A stretch of 64,000 bases of DNA from Archivesica marissinica (GCA_014843695.1 JABXNX010000075.1:1-64000); one strand, 5' to 3'. Shown: positions 11,826 through 22,986, numbered from the stretch's first letter. Notes: generated by a model not told the origin, from the letters alone. Numbers and translations: made by a program.

Positions 11826-12441
11826 TTTAATATTAAACACTTTTCTCCACACATATAATAGTAATTATAGATTTGACAACTGATCATTATGATTGTAAAA
11901 CGTGTTATATATATATGTGATCGCAAGGGCATATTGCCGAATATTATGTTCAAATAAATATATATGTTTTGAAACAGTGAAAGATGACATTTTCTCTGTC
12001 AATGCTTGAGTTTCGTATTCCTCCGCGGTTGGATGTACTTTTGTATGTTAGCGATTTTCTGACAAACATGAATAGTTAATTATAAAGTAATATATTATAT
12101 TACATTTCTTTTGTCTGTAGATTGTAAGTATGACTGGAAACAGGAACTAACTTGAAACTTATACAAGACATATTTCTAATTACAGATGATCACACTAACA
12201 GAAGTGAGTACGCGGTTGTGTGAGGCTCCCGACAGCGCAGTTATAAGCAATACAATTCGAAAACAAATATTAGTTTAGTCAAAGACATTGGAAATCATAA
12301 AAGAAAAGAAGATATGTGTTTATTAGACTGAGTGTAAGATTGGATTTGATTTCATCCCGTGCTCATCTAACGCCACTCGTGCAAATGTCGGTGATCACTC
12401 AATGAACTAAAATCCTATCTTACGCTAATGCACACAAATGA

Positions 12442-12680
12442 CTGTCCGATTACTGCAGTTGATAGTGCGATACGCTTCTCACCAATGCAAACAGGGTTCG
12501 ATCATCGAACCGGGAAGTATGTGAGATAGTACGATGGTCGCCAGATCGGACATGTGGGCTTTCTCCGGTTACTCATCCCACACGAATGACCACATATACG
12601 CTTTCATCCGCGCCAACGAGAGTGATTAGTATAAGTTGTTTAGACGTGCTACGCAATCGTTATAAAATATATAAAGTTTA
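12442..12680 (+). mobile_element. tRNA-derived SINE, family A
   Basis: It begins CTGTCCGATTACTGCAGT, has a B-box-like GGGTTCGATCATC, a body with CACACGAATGACCACAT, and ends with CGCAATCGTTATAAAATA. The homologous copy in the second duplication unit is at 48122-48350. Confidence 0.85.
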
Positions 12681-12772
12681 AATAAATAAACACAAATATT
12701 CTTTATATCAACAAACTCTAATGAACTTGAGTAGCAATTATCATTATTACATGTAAAATGGTATACTTACAG

Positions 12773-12928
12773 CTGCTAATTGTGATGTTGACACAAATGG
12801 GTTATATCGGTTCGGACCAGACTGTCGGTTTGTGTGCCACTGTATGAGCACAGAACAATGCCACGAAACAACAGGGCAATGCGCTTCCGGTTGTGTATTT
12901 GAATGGGTTGGGCCTGGATGTCAATACA
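12773..12928 (+). CDS. Exon A: EGF-like module, eight cysteines
   Basis: This exon lies between an acceptor (TACTTACAG) and a donor (GTGAGT). It is 156 nt, exactly 52 codons, with phase-1 introns on both sides. The translation has eight cysteines in the spacing of MEGF/scavenger-receptor-F type EGF repeats, for example YRFGPDCRFVCHC and EWVGPGCQY. Such modules occur in extracellular parts of receptors and secreted proteins. It is the first exon of the cassette A-B-C-D-E. No upstream exon was found with confidence, so the protein's N-terminus and any signal peptide are unknown. The paralogous exon is at 48535-48690. Confidence 0.82.
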
Positions 12929-12995
12929 GTGAGTATATATTATGTATCAGTTGACTATGGAATGTAAACGTGTACATATGTAATAATGTATTCAT

Positions 12996-13267
12996 TGGCG
13001 TGTTGGACTGGTAATCCATGGATCGCAGGTTCAATCCCCCCGTCTGACCCTAATAAAATTAACAATCTTTCAGATGGGACGTGAAACCGAGGTCTCGTGT
13101 CGGTACTTTACACCGTGCATGAACAAGAACCAAAGTAGACTCTGGAATGGGTCTCTGTCTGTATCATTGCACTATCCTCAAAAATCTAAAACAACTAATC
13201 TATTCAGGAGGTGTCGCTCATATGGGCAACCGTTAGCGACGATAATTAAAGTTAAAACACACACAAC
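12996..13267 (+). mobile_element. tRNA-derived SINE, family B, only in copy 1
   Basis: It carries a 5'-truncated tRNA-like head (GTTGGACTGGTAATCCATGG, then CAGGTTCAATCCCCC) and the family tail GGGCAACCGTTAGCGACG. The second duplication copy has an intact empty site (TATTCATTCAATATAGG, near 48765), so this insertion postdates the duplication. The short target duplication appears to be ATTCA. Confidence 0.85.
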
Positions 13268-13924
13268 ATTCAATATTGGTGTTTGTTCAATTAATTTGTT
13301 AATCAAAATTCTATGATTGGTGCTTATGCGCTATCTTGTTTATGTGCACGATTTTTTATACTTTCTGTTGTTCTGTGTTATTCCCTTGTGTTGCACTTTT
13401 GCCAGAAATGTATCTCGGATGAATCGTGTTGGTTTGAGCAGTATACAAAGCGTCAATGAACCACTATAACACTAAAATTCCACATTTAGATGATCGACAC
13501 TACTTTATTTATGTTCATGACTTATCATACAATGTGCACAATGAATAAAGTGGTATGTCGCTATATTCGTCGGTACTTTATATAATTCAAAATACGGATA
13601 CCAGACCATGCTTCTACTGGTATATGTTCAACAGACACTTGATTTATCCTTGGATGTTGCTGATTTCTTGCCAATACAATGGCTGATCAAATGCAACACC
13701 TAAGTAATATAGCGTGGTGAATTGGGGACGGTGCACTGGGTAGAGTGATCTGGCTACCGAGAATAACTTACATAAATGTCTGGATTCAATTTCGCCTAGT
13801 TTCGTTCTGTCGCGTAAATATGGTACAATAGGATATTGGAACCCATATCACCAGTATTAAATATATATTTTATTTATATTTAAATAATGGTTATATCGTC
13901 TACACTACTGTCTATAACTGACTG

Positions 13925-14138
13925 GCTGTCCGATTGGCGCAGGGGTTCGATCCTCGGACCGGAAAGTATGTGAGATTGTACGATGGTGCCAGCTCGTACA
14001 GGTGGGTTTTCACCGGGTACTCCTGTTTCCTCCCACACGAATGACCACATTTGCTCTTTCATCCTCGCCAACGAGAGTTCGTGATTAATATAGCTTGCTA
14101 AATCTTGCTTCGCAATCGTTGTTAAATAAATAAAGCTT
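13925..14138 (+). mobile_element. SINE family A with deleted tRNA anticodon region
   Basis: The head runs from CTGTCCGATTGGCGCAGG directly into GGTTCGATCCTCGGACC, skipping the anticodon arm. The same deletion is present at 49555-49760, so it predates the segmental duplication. Confidence 0.8.
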
Positions 14139-14322
14139 AAACTTTAATAATAGCCTATAAATAAACATTAGTTCGATAGAAAAATAAGTGTTTACAATAT
14201 TTATTGAATAGCCCTCGATATCGCATTGCCGATATACTTCATCGTCATGTAGTAGAGGAGAATCAATATGGATTTGGTTTAGACATATTTATTTATCAGG
14301 ATACATGTAATCTACATTCCAG

Positions 14323-14513
14323 TCTTTCAGATGGGACGTTAATCCGAGGTCTGGTCTCGGTGCTTTACACTGTGCACGTAAAAGAACCAGAATATATTCT
14401 GGAATTGGTCTCTGTCTGTATTGCTCTATCCTACAACAATCTAAAATGACTAATCTCTTCTGGAGGCGTCGCTCATATGGGCAACCGGTAGCAACGATAT
14501 ATAAACGTAAAAC
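14323..14513 (+). mobile_element. SINE family B, body and tail
   Basis: This has the CTTTCAGATGGGACGTTAA body start and the GGGCAACCGGTAGCAACG tail; the tRNA-like head is missing. About 190 bp directly before it (14140-14322) is absent from the second copy. Confidence 0.75.
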
Positions 14514-15239
14514 ACAATATGCATTCAGAAATATGCAGAAACATACATATATATCTTGATGTGTTCATTGAACTGAAAGCTAAAAGCTTAAGGTAATTCT
14601 TCCCACTGCGTACTAGATGTTAGTACCAGGTATATATGGCAATTGTAATGGAAACGTATCGAAACGCTTATAAATATCTGAAAATTGGTAGCTAAGGGCT
14701 TAGAAATAGAAAAAGGAAATAAGGATGAAAATTGAATATGGAAAGGAATTATGCAGAAATGAGATCTAGAAGTATTGACGTGTAGTATTGAATGACAGTA
14801 AGACATAGGGGTGGAGCGGATTGTGAAGTTGATTTCATAGTGGACGTCTTGGACTAGACAACTCAGTCAAATCATTTTGACTATTCTATGAACTCGTGTA
14901 CGGCAAGGCAGATCTGTTCGTTGGCGTCATCTCGTATAGAACTGTTCCCAGAAAGAATGGTTTTTATGGAAACATTACAGTGTGCATTGATGTTGTTTGT
15001 CAGATATGGATGTAAGCGTTATGACTATAAGGTAATTACCATCGTTATCGAACTCACAACGTCCAAGCTACAAGACGGTCACTGTATTCATTTTACAATG
15101 GAGGCTTCCTACTGTTTAGAACATTGTGTCTACTTCTGGTGATTGATTTCCCATACAATGTCCTAATCTGCATATGGCATCTTCGCATTAATAGGGTGCA
15201 TTTCGGAATTACGACGTTGAGTTTATACAAATTAATTTT

Positions 15240-15405
15240 AGCCAGATTGCGAAACAAGTTCTTACAACTTATATTAATCACTCTCGAGACTTCATTCCCG
15301 ATGAAATCCATCACCACGAAGGAGAGAGAATAACCAACATAGAATTTAAATGCCTTGCCTAAGGGCACAATCATAACGGATCCGGTGGGGCTCGAACTCC
15401 GAAAC
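15240..15405 (-). mobile_element. SINE family C fragment
   Basis: Reverse-oriented family C: the tail complement (TTGCGAAACAAGTTCTTAC) comes first, then the CCATCACCACGAAGGAGAGA region, and finally the B-box complement GGGGCTCGAACTCC. The counterpart is at 50910-51092. Confidence 0.7.
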
Positions 15406-15461
15406 TTTATTTATTAATTACGACATTTCGTTTCCTAACCATACTAATTAGGACTTATTGA

Positions 15462-15556
15462 TTGAGGAATGAATTTCGGTAGTGAGGTCTCGGGAATGTT
15501 CAATGTAATTTGTAAGAACTTGTTTCGCAATCGAGCTACAATAAATAAATGTATAT
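15462..15556 (+). mobile_element. SINE family C tail fragment
   Basis: Only the 3' part is visible: GGTCTCGGGAATG, then TTGTTTCGCAATCGAGCTAC and an A-rich end. The counterpart lies at 51155-51240. Confidence 0.6.
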
Positions 15557-16261
15557 AAAATATGCAATGGAGGAGCTTCCAGCATGTGTAAGATAACATG
15601 AACGATCAGATAGTAACATCGGCCATAGATGGACCTTCCCAGAAGAATAATCATCTTAGAATATCCAATCACACATATGTCTCAGTGGAAGCGACTATAA
15701 ACAAACATATCGAATAAATTGTTTGAAAAATGCCTGCGTCAGCAGAATTGGTAAATACTAGTATTCTATGCAATACATACATTCTCTTTGCTTCTTCTTG
15801 TTTTCAGTCAATTGTCCAAAATTTAATTCAAAGGTAATACTCTTAACAATACAGGGACATACAGTAGTAAAATATTTACGAGGAATGATTGTCAACACCA
15901 TTTAATGACATTTTTATAAGATATAGAATATAATATAGAACGAAATCAAAGAATTTGTACAAAATGTAATATGAATGGAGTGGAAACTGAATACCATTTC
16001 CCATAAGTGTATTCAAATACGTACTTTCAGCAGCAACATACGAACATGTTCGGGGACATCCGATCACGTTTTGTAACATGGCCTATCCTTGGAACATTGA
16101 TTATAACCATGAACATAGGTTGTTGAGGTTGTGTGTCAGTGTTTACATACATAAGATTGAGCCACGGCTTAAGTATATACATTATAATTATAGTCAGTTC
16201 TAGAATATATACTGGCACCAAACTTGCCTTATTTATATGTAAACCAGGTGAGAAAAACATG

Positions 16262-16339
16262 CAACCATTCCGGGATTCGAACCCGGGACCTCTCGCTTAC
16301 AGGGCGATTGCTCTACCGAATGAGCTAACCGTGCGGCCT
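16262..16339 (-). tRNA. tRNA-like sequence, probable pseudogene or SINE-type relic
   Basis: On the minus strand it shows a D-arm (TTAGCTCATTCGGTAGAGC), an anticodon arm with loop CCTGTAA, and a perfect T-arm (CCGGG TTCGAAT CCCGG). The acceptor stem does not pair and position 33 of the loop is C instead of T, so a functional tRNA is unlikely. If read literally the anticodon would be TGT (Thr). It is present in both duplication copies. Confidence 0.45.
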
Positions 16340-16589
16340 ACATATCACCTCACATATTGGGTTAATATACACACCGTTACATATATCCGTTTAGAAACAC
16401 TATAGGCAGATTTGGTATATACATGTGCGACATATTGGGTATATTAATGCAATGTGTAAAGGATTATTTTCTTCACTCATCCATAATTCTAAAATGTGTA
16501 ACGAAAAGGTAACGCTCAATATAAAAGTGCACAGTTTGTTTATAATGTCAGCATAGTTTACACACAATTTAGTTAAGGTAGGTTAGTTA

Positions 16590-16745
16590 AATCGCTCCAG
16601 TAACCTCATTCCTGGTGGACCACATGGCCAAGAGGGTGAGAGCAGATGCAATATGGAGTTGAATTGTCTTGTATAGATACAAACTCGTAAATGATACAGC
16701 GGGGCGCGAACTCCGAGTAGTTCACACCTGTAGCGAACACACTAC
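16590..16745 (-). mobile_element. Degenerate SINE, family C-like
   Basis: It contains CCTCATTCCTGGTGGACCAC and GCGGGGCGCGAACTCCGAG, which match the reverse-oriented family C copies in layout but are diverged. It lies in the intron before exon B. Confidence 0.5.
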
Positions 16746-16872
16746 CACTGTGCTTTCATGACTGTGGTTATTCAAGAATATCGTGCGTGGCACTACGTGT
16801 CGAGCGCTTCCAGAAAAGAATGTAAAATGACATGTGTAATCGCAGTAACCAGTAATGCTGCCTTCATTTTAG

Positions 16873-17082
16873 ATAATATAGCAGAAGGACGAGGCAGTCG
16901 TTTCTTAGATAACCAGAGACCTGCCAGGTACTCGCTTTTAGCAAACGACAATGACATAACAACATGCAGCAAAACAAACGTTGCGACTGCTAGTAGGACA
17001 GTGGCACCGTGGTGGAGAGTATATTTACCGTACAAGGCCACCATTAGAGGACTTGAGTTTATCACCCTCACGGAGTCCATAA
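16873..17082 (+). CDS. Exon B: N-terminal half of an FTP-type lectin domain
   Basis: The exon follows CTTCATTTTAG and ends before GTGAGT; 210 nt, 70 codons, phase 1 on both sides. The translation begins NIAEGRGSRFLDN and contains a TTCSKT segment and APWWRVYLPYKATIRGLEFI. This is the layout of the F5/8-type galactose-binding fold of fucolectin/tachylectin-4/pentraxin-1 (FTP) domains, with the diagnostic PWWRVDL-like strand. It would be completed by exon C. The Asp of the usual WWRVDL is Tyr here. The paralogue is at 53051-53260. Confidence 0.82.
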
Positions 17083-17629
17083 GTGAGTAAACCTTTAAAT
17101 GTTCTGTATATACATCATGATGGAGTAGTAAGATGTTATAAACATATCTCTGTAAGATGATACATTGTATTGGAACTTGTTAGTATGGCGTGTTGCTTAC
17201 AAGTACTGTACTACTTCTGGAACATCGGTAATTGACCTGATGCATTCATAAGTCGTTCCTGCATTAGTGTAGCTTCGAAGTAAATCAATCGTTCTAGTAC
17301 AAATGGACACTCGGATGTTTCTAGTTTGCATACTACGGTTTAGATGAAATCTGCTTGCCTTTCGATAACAATGTTTAGAAAAACAATATATCTGGGTAGG
17401 TCAGGTGTAAATTGTGTTTAACATCAATTTGGTTTATCTAGAACACATACATTGTAACATTTATTTACCTGTCACGCTATATTGGGTTTTCACGAAAATA
17501 CCTGCGATATTGACGTGTATATTTTTCGCAAACTATATTGGCTCACCCTAAATATAGAACATAAATAAACACATTCGATATGTATTGAGTTCAATAAATG
17601 CATGTCTTTGTACTAAAAAGTACATCATC

Positions 17630-17720
17630 TGGGATGACCGAGATGTTAACACACTGACTTCAGAAACAAGATTTACTTTAGATAGCTTTCTTGGTGCGGG
17701 TTCGAATCTCAGGAGAGGAA
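17630..17720 (+). repeat. tRNA-Leu-like block in left TIR
   Basis: GGGATGACCGAGATGTTAAC, ACTGACTTCAGAAAC and GGTGCGGGTTCGAATCTC follow the order D-arm, CAG anticodon loop, T-arm of a class II tRNA-Leu. Several stems are damaged. The better-preserved equivalent is at 53808-53897. Confidence 0.6.
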
Positions 17721-17804
17721 GTTCTATTTTTTATATTGTATTAAGAATATTATTTGTTTTAATATTTTGATAATTTCTTCAATTTGTCCAGTTTCATTTA
17801 TTTT

Positions 17805-19312
17805 TTATTCTTTTATAATTGCATTTAATTTGAAATTCAAAATACAAAACAATTCATTCGCAGTAGCTGTAGATTCCTTCATGCTGTCTGTGCTGTCATT
17901 GCCACTGGCGGTAGATACATTGAAACATGGGTCTGTGTCTGTGCTGGCGTCACTTACCGCTCCAGAGCTGTCCGTTTCTTCCAAATTGATGATCACCTGA
18001 AACGAAAAATAAATGTTATTAATGAATTAGAAACTTTTTAATGTTAATTATTTAATTGTTAATTTATTTAGTTGCTATGAGTATACTAACTATCTCTGTA
18101 TCAACAGCTATATCTGTCTTTCTGTACTGTACGTCGGCTTCCATGACGTGCTGTACACACTTCGCCCACGTATCCACATGCTGTTTCGCCAAGTAGCCCT
18201 CGACTAAGGTATTTACTGTTCCCAGTTTGAAGCACGTGTTGTTCCTAGCGACGTACCCATTGAGATATGCCCACATCATCTCAATCGGATTGAGATCCGC
18301 GTGATAGGGTGGCAATCTCAAAACCCGATGTCCATATTCTTCTGCCATCTGGTTGATGTGGTATGATGGTTCCACTTTCGTCGATTGGCACAATTTCAGT
18401 AACTGTACTCTCAACATATCTGTATCATACTGGACGTCGTGTCTCTGAAAAGATAAGAGATAGAGGTAAGCATTAATTAACATCGTCTCTAATCAGACAA
18501 AACACAAGATGTACTCATTTGTGCGACATAACAATGTATCCAGTACTCACCTGCAACCATTCTCCTATATCATCTTTCTTTGTAGCCGTTGTTGGTCGCC
18601 TATCTGCCTGGGTGTTGTGGTACGAAGCATTATCCACCACAATCACCGAGTGTGGTGGCAGGTTTGGCAGAAGTTTCGTCGTCAGCCATTTTCGAAAGTT
18701 GGTGGCATTTATTTCTTGGTGGTAGTCACCAGTCTTGGTATATGCTATAAATACAAGTGCTGCCCCATCAATGTACCCGTTCTTCGTCCCAGCATGCACA
18801 ACAATCAGTCGTTCTCCTTTGTGGAAAGGTATATTCAACCCAGAGCTACTGCTTTTCCAGCATCTTGGTACTTAATGTGCGGCATGTACATAGGTTTCAT
18901 CTACATATACAATTGGATGACCATCCATTCTGGCTTTCTGGGTTGCTTGAAGATATTGTATTCGCAATAATACAATGTCCTGTCTCTCCATCAGCACTCT
19001 CCGATTGGTAAAGCATTTCCTCCATGTAAACCCTAGCTGATTTAGGGTTTGCCTTAGCACTGTCTTGCTGCACTTGAAGTCGATGTCTTTCCTTAACTCT
19101 TGTAAAATGTTATTAACGGTTGGTATACATTTCTTGGTGGCATACATGTCGTTGACTGTTCTTCGAATCACGCATTTATCAAAGTCATCAAGAACAATCT
19201 TGTCAGACCTCTGCTTCCTTGGCTTTGTGTATTTCACATTGCAGATTCTTGTAGTGACATTGGTCATTGCGCTGGCACGTTTTAACGGACTGCTGATGGG
19301 TTTGGACAGCAT
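17805..19312 (-). pseudogene. DDE transposase of the transposon, copy 1 (inactivated)
   Basis: Minus-strand exons encode an N-terminal helix-turn-helix region (KCIPTVNNILQELRKDI) and a DDE domain: first Asp in IVYVDETYVHAAH (about 18875-18910), second in SVIVVDNASYHN (about 18610-18645), Glu in LNPIEMMWAYL (about 18260-18295). A stop codon follows HAAH near 18869. A GTGAGT donor after the second Asp exon (18550) pairs with a TTTTCAG acceptor (exon resuming at 18444). A third exon (from 17996) encodes an acidic Ser/Thr-rich tail (EETDSSGAVSDASTDTDP). The donor before exon 3 appears damaged in this copy. An additional upstream start codon near 19390 is possible. Confidence 0.8.
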
Positions 19313-19715
19313 CTTAGCTTTGAAACATGTTCCTTATTATTGACCTGTTCTGTTCATACCATAAAGTACGAGTTCTCTTTTTGTCAGACATACTAATTGT
19401 TTTCTTGTACACTGCGCCCAGCACACGCGGCGTTGGACCTCTATAGGCTGGAACCAGCATATCCCGCCTCATGATATGATCGTGAAAAACCATATGCACG
19501 TGATTGAGTGGTACATTTGGTAGGCCTACATACATGTATAAACGAGTTTGCTTTCTACAAATACAAATTTGTATGAAAAAATACAATTGCTCTATATGTT
19601 TTACCTTTATTTAAAAAATAAAAAATAAAAATATAAATATAAAATAGAAGAAATAATCAAAATAATAAAACAAATAATATTCTTGATATAATATAAAATA
19701 TAAAAATAGAAGTTC

Positions 19716-19770
19716 CTCTCCTGGGATTCGAACCCACACCAAGTCCGCTAGCTAAAAAAGCCATCCCAGA
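19716..19770 (-). repeat. tRNA-Leu-like block in right TIR (anticodon arm deleted)
   Basis: On the minus strand GGGATGGCT is joined by a T-run and AGCTAGC to GGTGTGGGTTCGAATCCCAG. The T-arm is perfect, but the D and anticodon arms present in the left TIR are missing. The same deletion occurs in copy 2. Confidence 0.6.
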
Positions 19771-20100
19771 TGATGTGCTTTTTAGTACAAACACGTGCAT
19801 TTATTGAATTCAATACATATCGAATGTGTTTATTTATGTTCTATGTTTAGAGTGAGCCAATATACTGTGCGAAAACTATACCTATACCTTGATTGACAGT
19901 CTGTACCATTTGATAATAACCAACTACCCGTACAATATAGGTCACAATGTCAACCCAATTTAATTGGAGCATTGATACACGTTTATTTTACCTCGTGTAA
20001 AGGGAGTCATGATTTTTTCCGGGGCAGGCTTAGTCAACATATGCGGTTAACCAGTACTAAGCAATGTGTGTGAGATACCTTGTTCAACGACTACATATTA

Positions 20101-20543
20101 AAGCAGCATTACATCGTAATAAAGGATGTTTTGGGTAAAATATAAATACTAATGAGTGTGTGTTTACAAAAATCAAAATAGTTGCTCAGAAACGATAAAA
20201 TTCCAATAAATTTAAACCGTCGTATACGCGAATTTGTTTATCAACACACAAAATGTAAACACGCACAGCGCGCAAGCGTGAAACAACAAAGGATGTAGAA
20301 AACAACGTATATATTTTGAACATGAAAGACTATCTATCTATCCGGTTGTAAACAAGTGCGTGACCGATCGACTCGGGAAAGTCCTACTTTCGGTTTCGAG
20401 TTTGTTTTATCGCAAAAAACACTGTTTACCAAATGAACATAAGCATACAACGTATAATGTTAGAATGTGTAGCAGCATTGCTACCCATACGTAAATATTG
20501 AATTTTTCAAATATCTTTTATTTCATACGATGTAATGCTGCTT
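20101..20543. mobile_element. MITE with 18-bp perfect terminal inverted repeats, only in copy 1
   Basis: The left end AAGCAGCATTACATCGTA (20101-20118) is the exact reverse complement of TACGATGTAATGCTGCTT (20526-20543). Similarity continues imperfectly inward. There is no coding capacity. Copy 2 lacks the element near 56225-56245, though the flanks there are not a clean empty site, so the target duplication is unresolved. Confidence 0.8.
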
Positions 20544-20559
20544 ATGCTATTACCTAATA

Positions 20560-20830
20560 GTATATGTATCGTCGCTACCGGTTGCCCATATGATCGACAC
20601 CTCCTGAAGAGACTATTCATTTTAGATTTGTTGGATGATAGTGCACTGATACAAATAGATATCCATTCCAGTGTATCACCTGGTTCATTTACGTGTACTG
20701 TGTAAAGCACCGACGCGATACCTCTGTATAAAGTATCATACCAAAGACTGTTAATATTATTTGTATCTAACGGGGATCCAACCTGTGATTCCAGTTCAAC
20801 GTGTTAACCACTGGACTACCGACCCGTCTG
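20560..20830 (-). mobile_element. SINE family B, reverse orientation
   Basis: The tail complement CGTCGCTACCGGTTGCCCAT comes first, then the CACCTCCTGAAGAGACTATT segment. The head complement with ACGTGTTAACCACTGGACTA lies at the far end. It is shared with copy 2 (56257-56510). Confidence 0.8.
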
Positions 20831-21499
20831 CACCACACACCTGTCCTTGCCACATCCTTTTAAGACCACTAGGTTGTAAAACAACATATAATTTGCCTAC
20901 TAAATACATAGTAAACAGTAAAAACATACAGTATGTGCATTTATATTTCCAATCTTTCATTTCTTCTGATACCATATCCACTGTGAAGAGGTATTCAAAT
21001 CAGCCTGAAACACACCAAGAATATTTTAAATTTCAAATAGCCAGTGCTCGCCTGTGAATAACGTCACTGTGTTTACACACTGTATTCCTCCGCCAAATAT
21101 TACAGTATACCAACCTTCAGTTTGCAATGGCCTGACTTATTATACCACCTCTTTTCTACACATCACCTAATCTGAAATCTTCTCAAGTTACATAATTTCT
21201 CAAAAAACACAACAACTATACACTGTCATGAAAATGCAATTTTACCAAAATGAAAAATTAACTATATTAGTTATTGGGACTACATTGCCTATTTACGTTA
21301 TACAACCTACTACAGCATAATTATATCCATGAGCAAATGAGAGGAATCAAGCAGTTCAATAAAACAGTTATTTAGTCAGATGTGTAGATCATACACGTAT
21401 TACATCTCGTTGACTGCATTTATAAATTGTCAAAGAAAACTGTGTTCTCGCTTTGTGACTATATACAAGAAATCCACAGAGTATGTCTATATGAAATAG

Positions 21500-21615
21500 T
21501 TGAGGTATGCGTACCAAGTACTGGTTAACCGCTGGTGCCTGCGCAGGAAAGGTGTCACTGTTAGGAAATCTGCCCGAGCAACCAGTAGCGACGTTAAATA
21601 AACTTATATTAAATA
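21500..21615 (+). mobile_element. SINE family D, 3' part
   Basis: AAGTACTGGTTAACCGCTGG, CTGCGCAGGAAAGG and AACCAGTAGCGACGTTAAAT match the 3' half of the complete family D copy at 58338-58595. The head is missing. Confidence 0.7.
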
Positions 21616-21717
21616 AAACCAAATACAAATATTTCGTTTATATGTTCCATATATTCTTGACATGTTTTCCTGGACATGCTTATCGGAATACTGTGTAACC
21701 TTTGTTAACTTCTGCAG

Positions 21718-21948
21718 AGTACTTTAGTGGGTTTAATGTGTTCGTTGAAACAATTCCGGAATCTCAGTTCAGGAACAATGAGTACTATCCCGAGACACAA
21801 CAACTGTGTTATAATCATGACGGTACAGTACCAGGATCCACTACAATCAGTGCAAACTGTGCCACTGACCTCGTAGGCAACCAAGTTAGGATACAACTGA
21901 CAAATACAGCAATGCAACTAGTTCTCTGTGATGTTCGAATATATGGAG
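21718..21948 (+). CDS. Exon C: C-terminal half of the first FTP-type lectin domain
   Basis: The acceptor is TAACTTCTGCAG and the donor GTAACT; 231 nt, 77 codons, phase 1 on both sides. The translation runs YFSGFNVFVETIPESQF to LVLCDVRIYGG. The pattern of a variable loop, a conserved CYNHDGTVPGSTTI stretch, NQVRIQL and the closing LCDVRIYGG matches the end of FTP/F5/8 domains, where L-C-E/D-V-x-V-x-G is the last strand. It is in frame with exon B across the transposon-bearing intron. The paralogue at 57301-57531 differs mostly by amino acid replacements. Confidence 0.85.
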
Positions 21949-22039
21949 GTAACTGATACTTGTTATAATTGCTTGTATAACCATGGCCATGTCGTTAATC
22001 CATTATGTAATTTAGTTTTATATACATATTTTAGTTTTA

Positions 22040-22265
22040 GCAGGTTCGATCCCCCGTCTGACCCTAATAAAATTAATAGTCTATAAGATAGGACTTTAAT
22101 CCGAGGTTTCGTGTCGTTGCTTTATACCGTGTACGTAAACGAACCGGGCTACGCTGGAATTTGGTATATGTCTGTATCATTGCACTATCCTCCAACAATC
22201 TAAATTGATTAATCTCTTCAGGAGGCGTCGCTCATATGGGCGACCGGTAGCGACGATAAATAAAC
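22040..22265 (+). mobile_element. SINE family B
   Basis: The partial head CAGGTTCGATCCCCCGTCTG is followed by the family body and the tail GGGCGACCGGTAGCGACG. The counterpart in copy 2 is at 57624-57845. Confidence 0.8.
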
Positions 22266-22424
22266 GTAACACATCATCAATTATTTACAGTTTAGTTTAC
22301 TGTAATAATTATATTTTAACGTGCTCTAATATGACACAAACTCTACATACACTATATACAATGAAAGAAACAGTAGATCAACCCACACATCATAGCAACA
22401 TATAATACAAACTAAATAACCGGC

Positions 22425-22600
22425 ATTGAAAACTTGGAGCCGTTATGAGTGTACCCTTAGGCAAGCCATTTCAATTCCACGTTGATTCTTCTCACTCCGT
22501 CGAGGAGATGGATTCCACCAGGAACGAGGGCTCGGAGGTGATTGATATAATACTTCGTTTCGCAATCGAGCTAACATAACTTTGTGTAAACTATGTTTCT
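22425..22600 (+). mobile_element. SINE family C, 5'-truncated
   Basis: It begins at AGCCGTTATGAGTGTACCC and ends with TTCGTTTCGCAATCGAGCTA. The counterpart is at 60836-61010. Confidence 0.65.
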
Positions 22601-22689
22601 TAGCATATCGCCAACTGACAATTGCCGAAAACACTTGTTTTTACCCTGTGACGTATTAATTGAATTATATAATTATTGTACCCCAATTC

Positions 22690-22965
22690 TAGATTATAGG
22701 ACCACCGCCGTTGTCGAGTTATTACTGTCGCTGACTTGTATACCATTGTACCCTATCATCATTGATCGTCACTCGTTCAAGCCATGCTCAAGTCGTGTTT
22801 ATCTTTATAAAAATGTTGGCAGTTTCTTACTGATGTTGATGCACCACATAAAGTACTGGTTAACCGATGGATCTTGCCAAGGAAAGATATTGCTATGTAA
22901 ACCTCCCACATGTGGTATAGTCCAATATGTTGCTGATGAAGGCGTAAAACCGGAAATAATGTTTG
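22690..22965 (+). mobile_element. SINE family D
   Basis: The class II tRNA-like head is degenerate (CACCGCCGTTGTCGAGTTAT, CGCTGACTTGTATACC). AAAGTACTGGTTAACCGATG and the GATGAAGGCGTAAAACC tail follow. It ends some 20 bp before the exon D acceptor. Confidence 0.65.
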
Positions 22966-22986
22966 TCATTTATCATGAATGTTTAG

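Larger units (their letters stand above)
17518..19880 (-). mobile_element. Tc1/mariner-like (IS630-type) DNA transposon with long TIRs, copy 1
   Basis: Sequence inward from 17518 (TTTCGCAAACTATATTGGCT) is repeated in inverted orientation inward from 19880, giving imperfect terminal inverted repeats of roughly 200 bp. The ends are flanked by TA-rich sequence, consistent with TA target duplication. Both TIRs contain a tRNA-Leu-like block. A broken DDE transposase lies on the minus strand. It sits in the intron between exons B and C, and the same insertion is in copy 2, so it is older than the duplication. Confidence 0.82.

Noticed and set aside
16793..17080. Minus-strand 95-codon frame opposite exon B
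   Set aside because: It lacks the protein signature and symmetric splice borders that the plus-strand exon has; a shadow frame.
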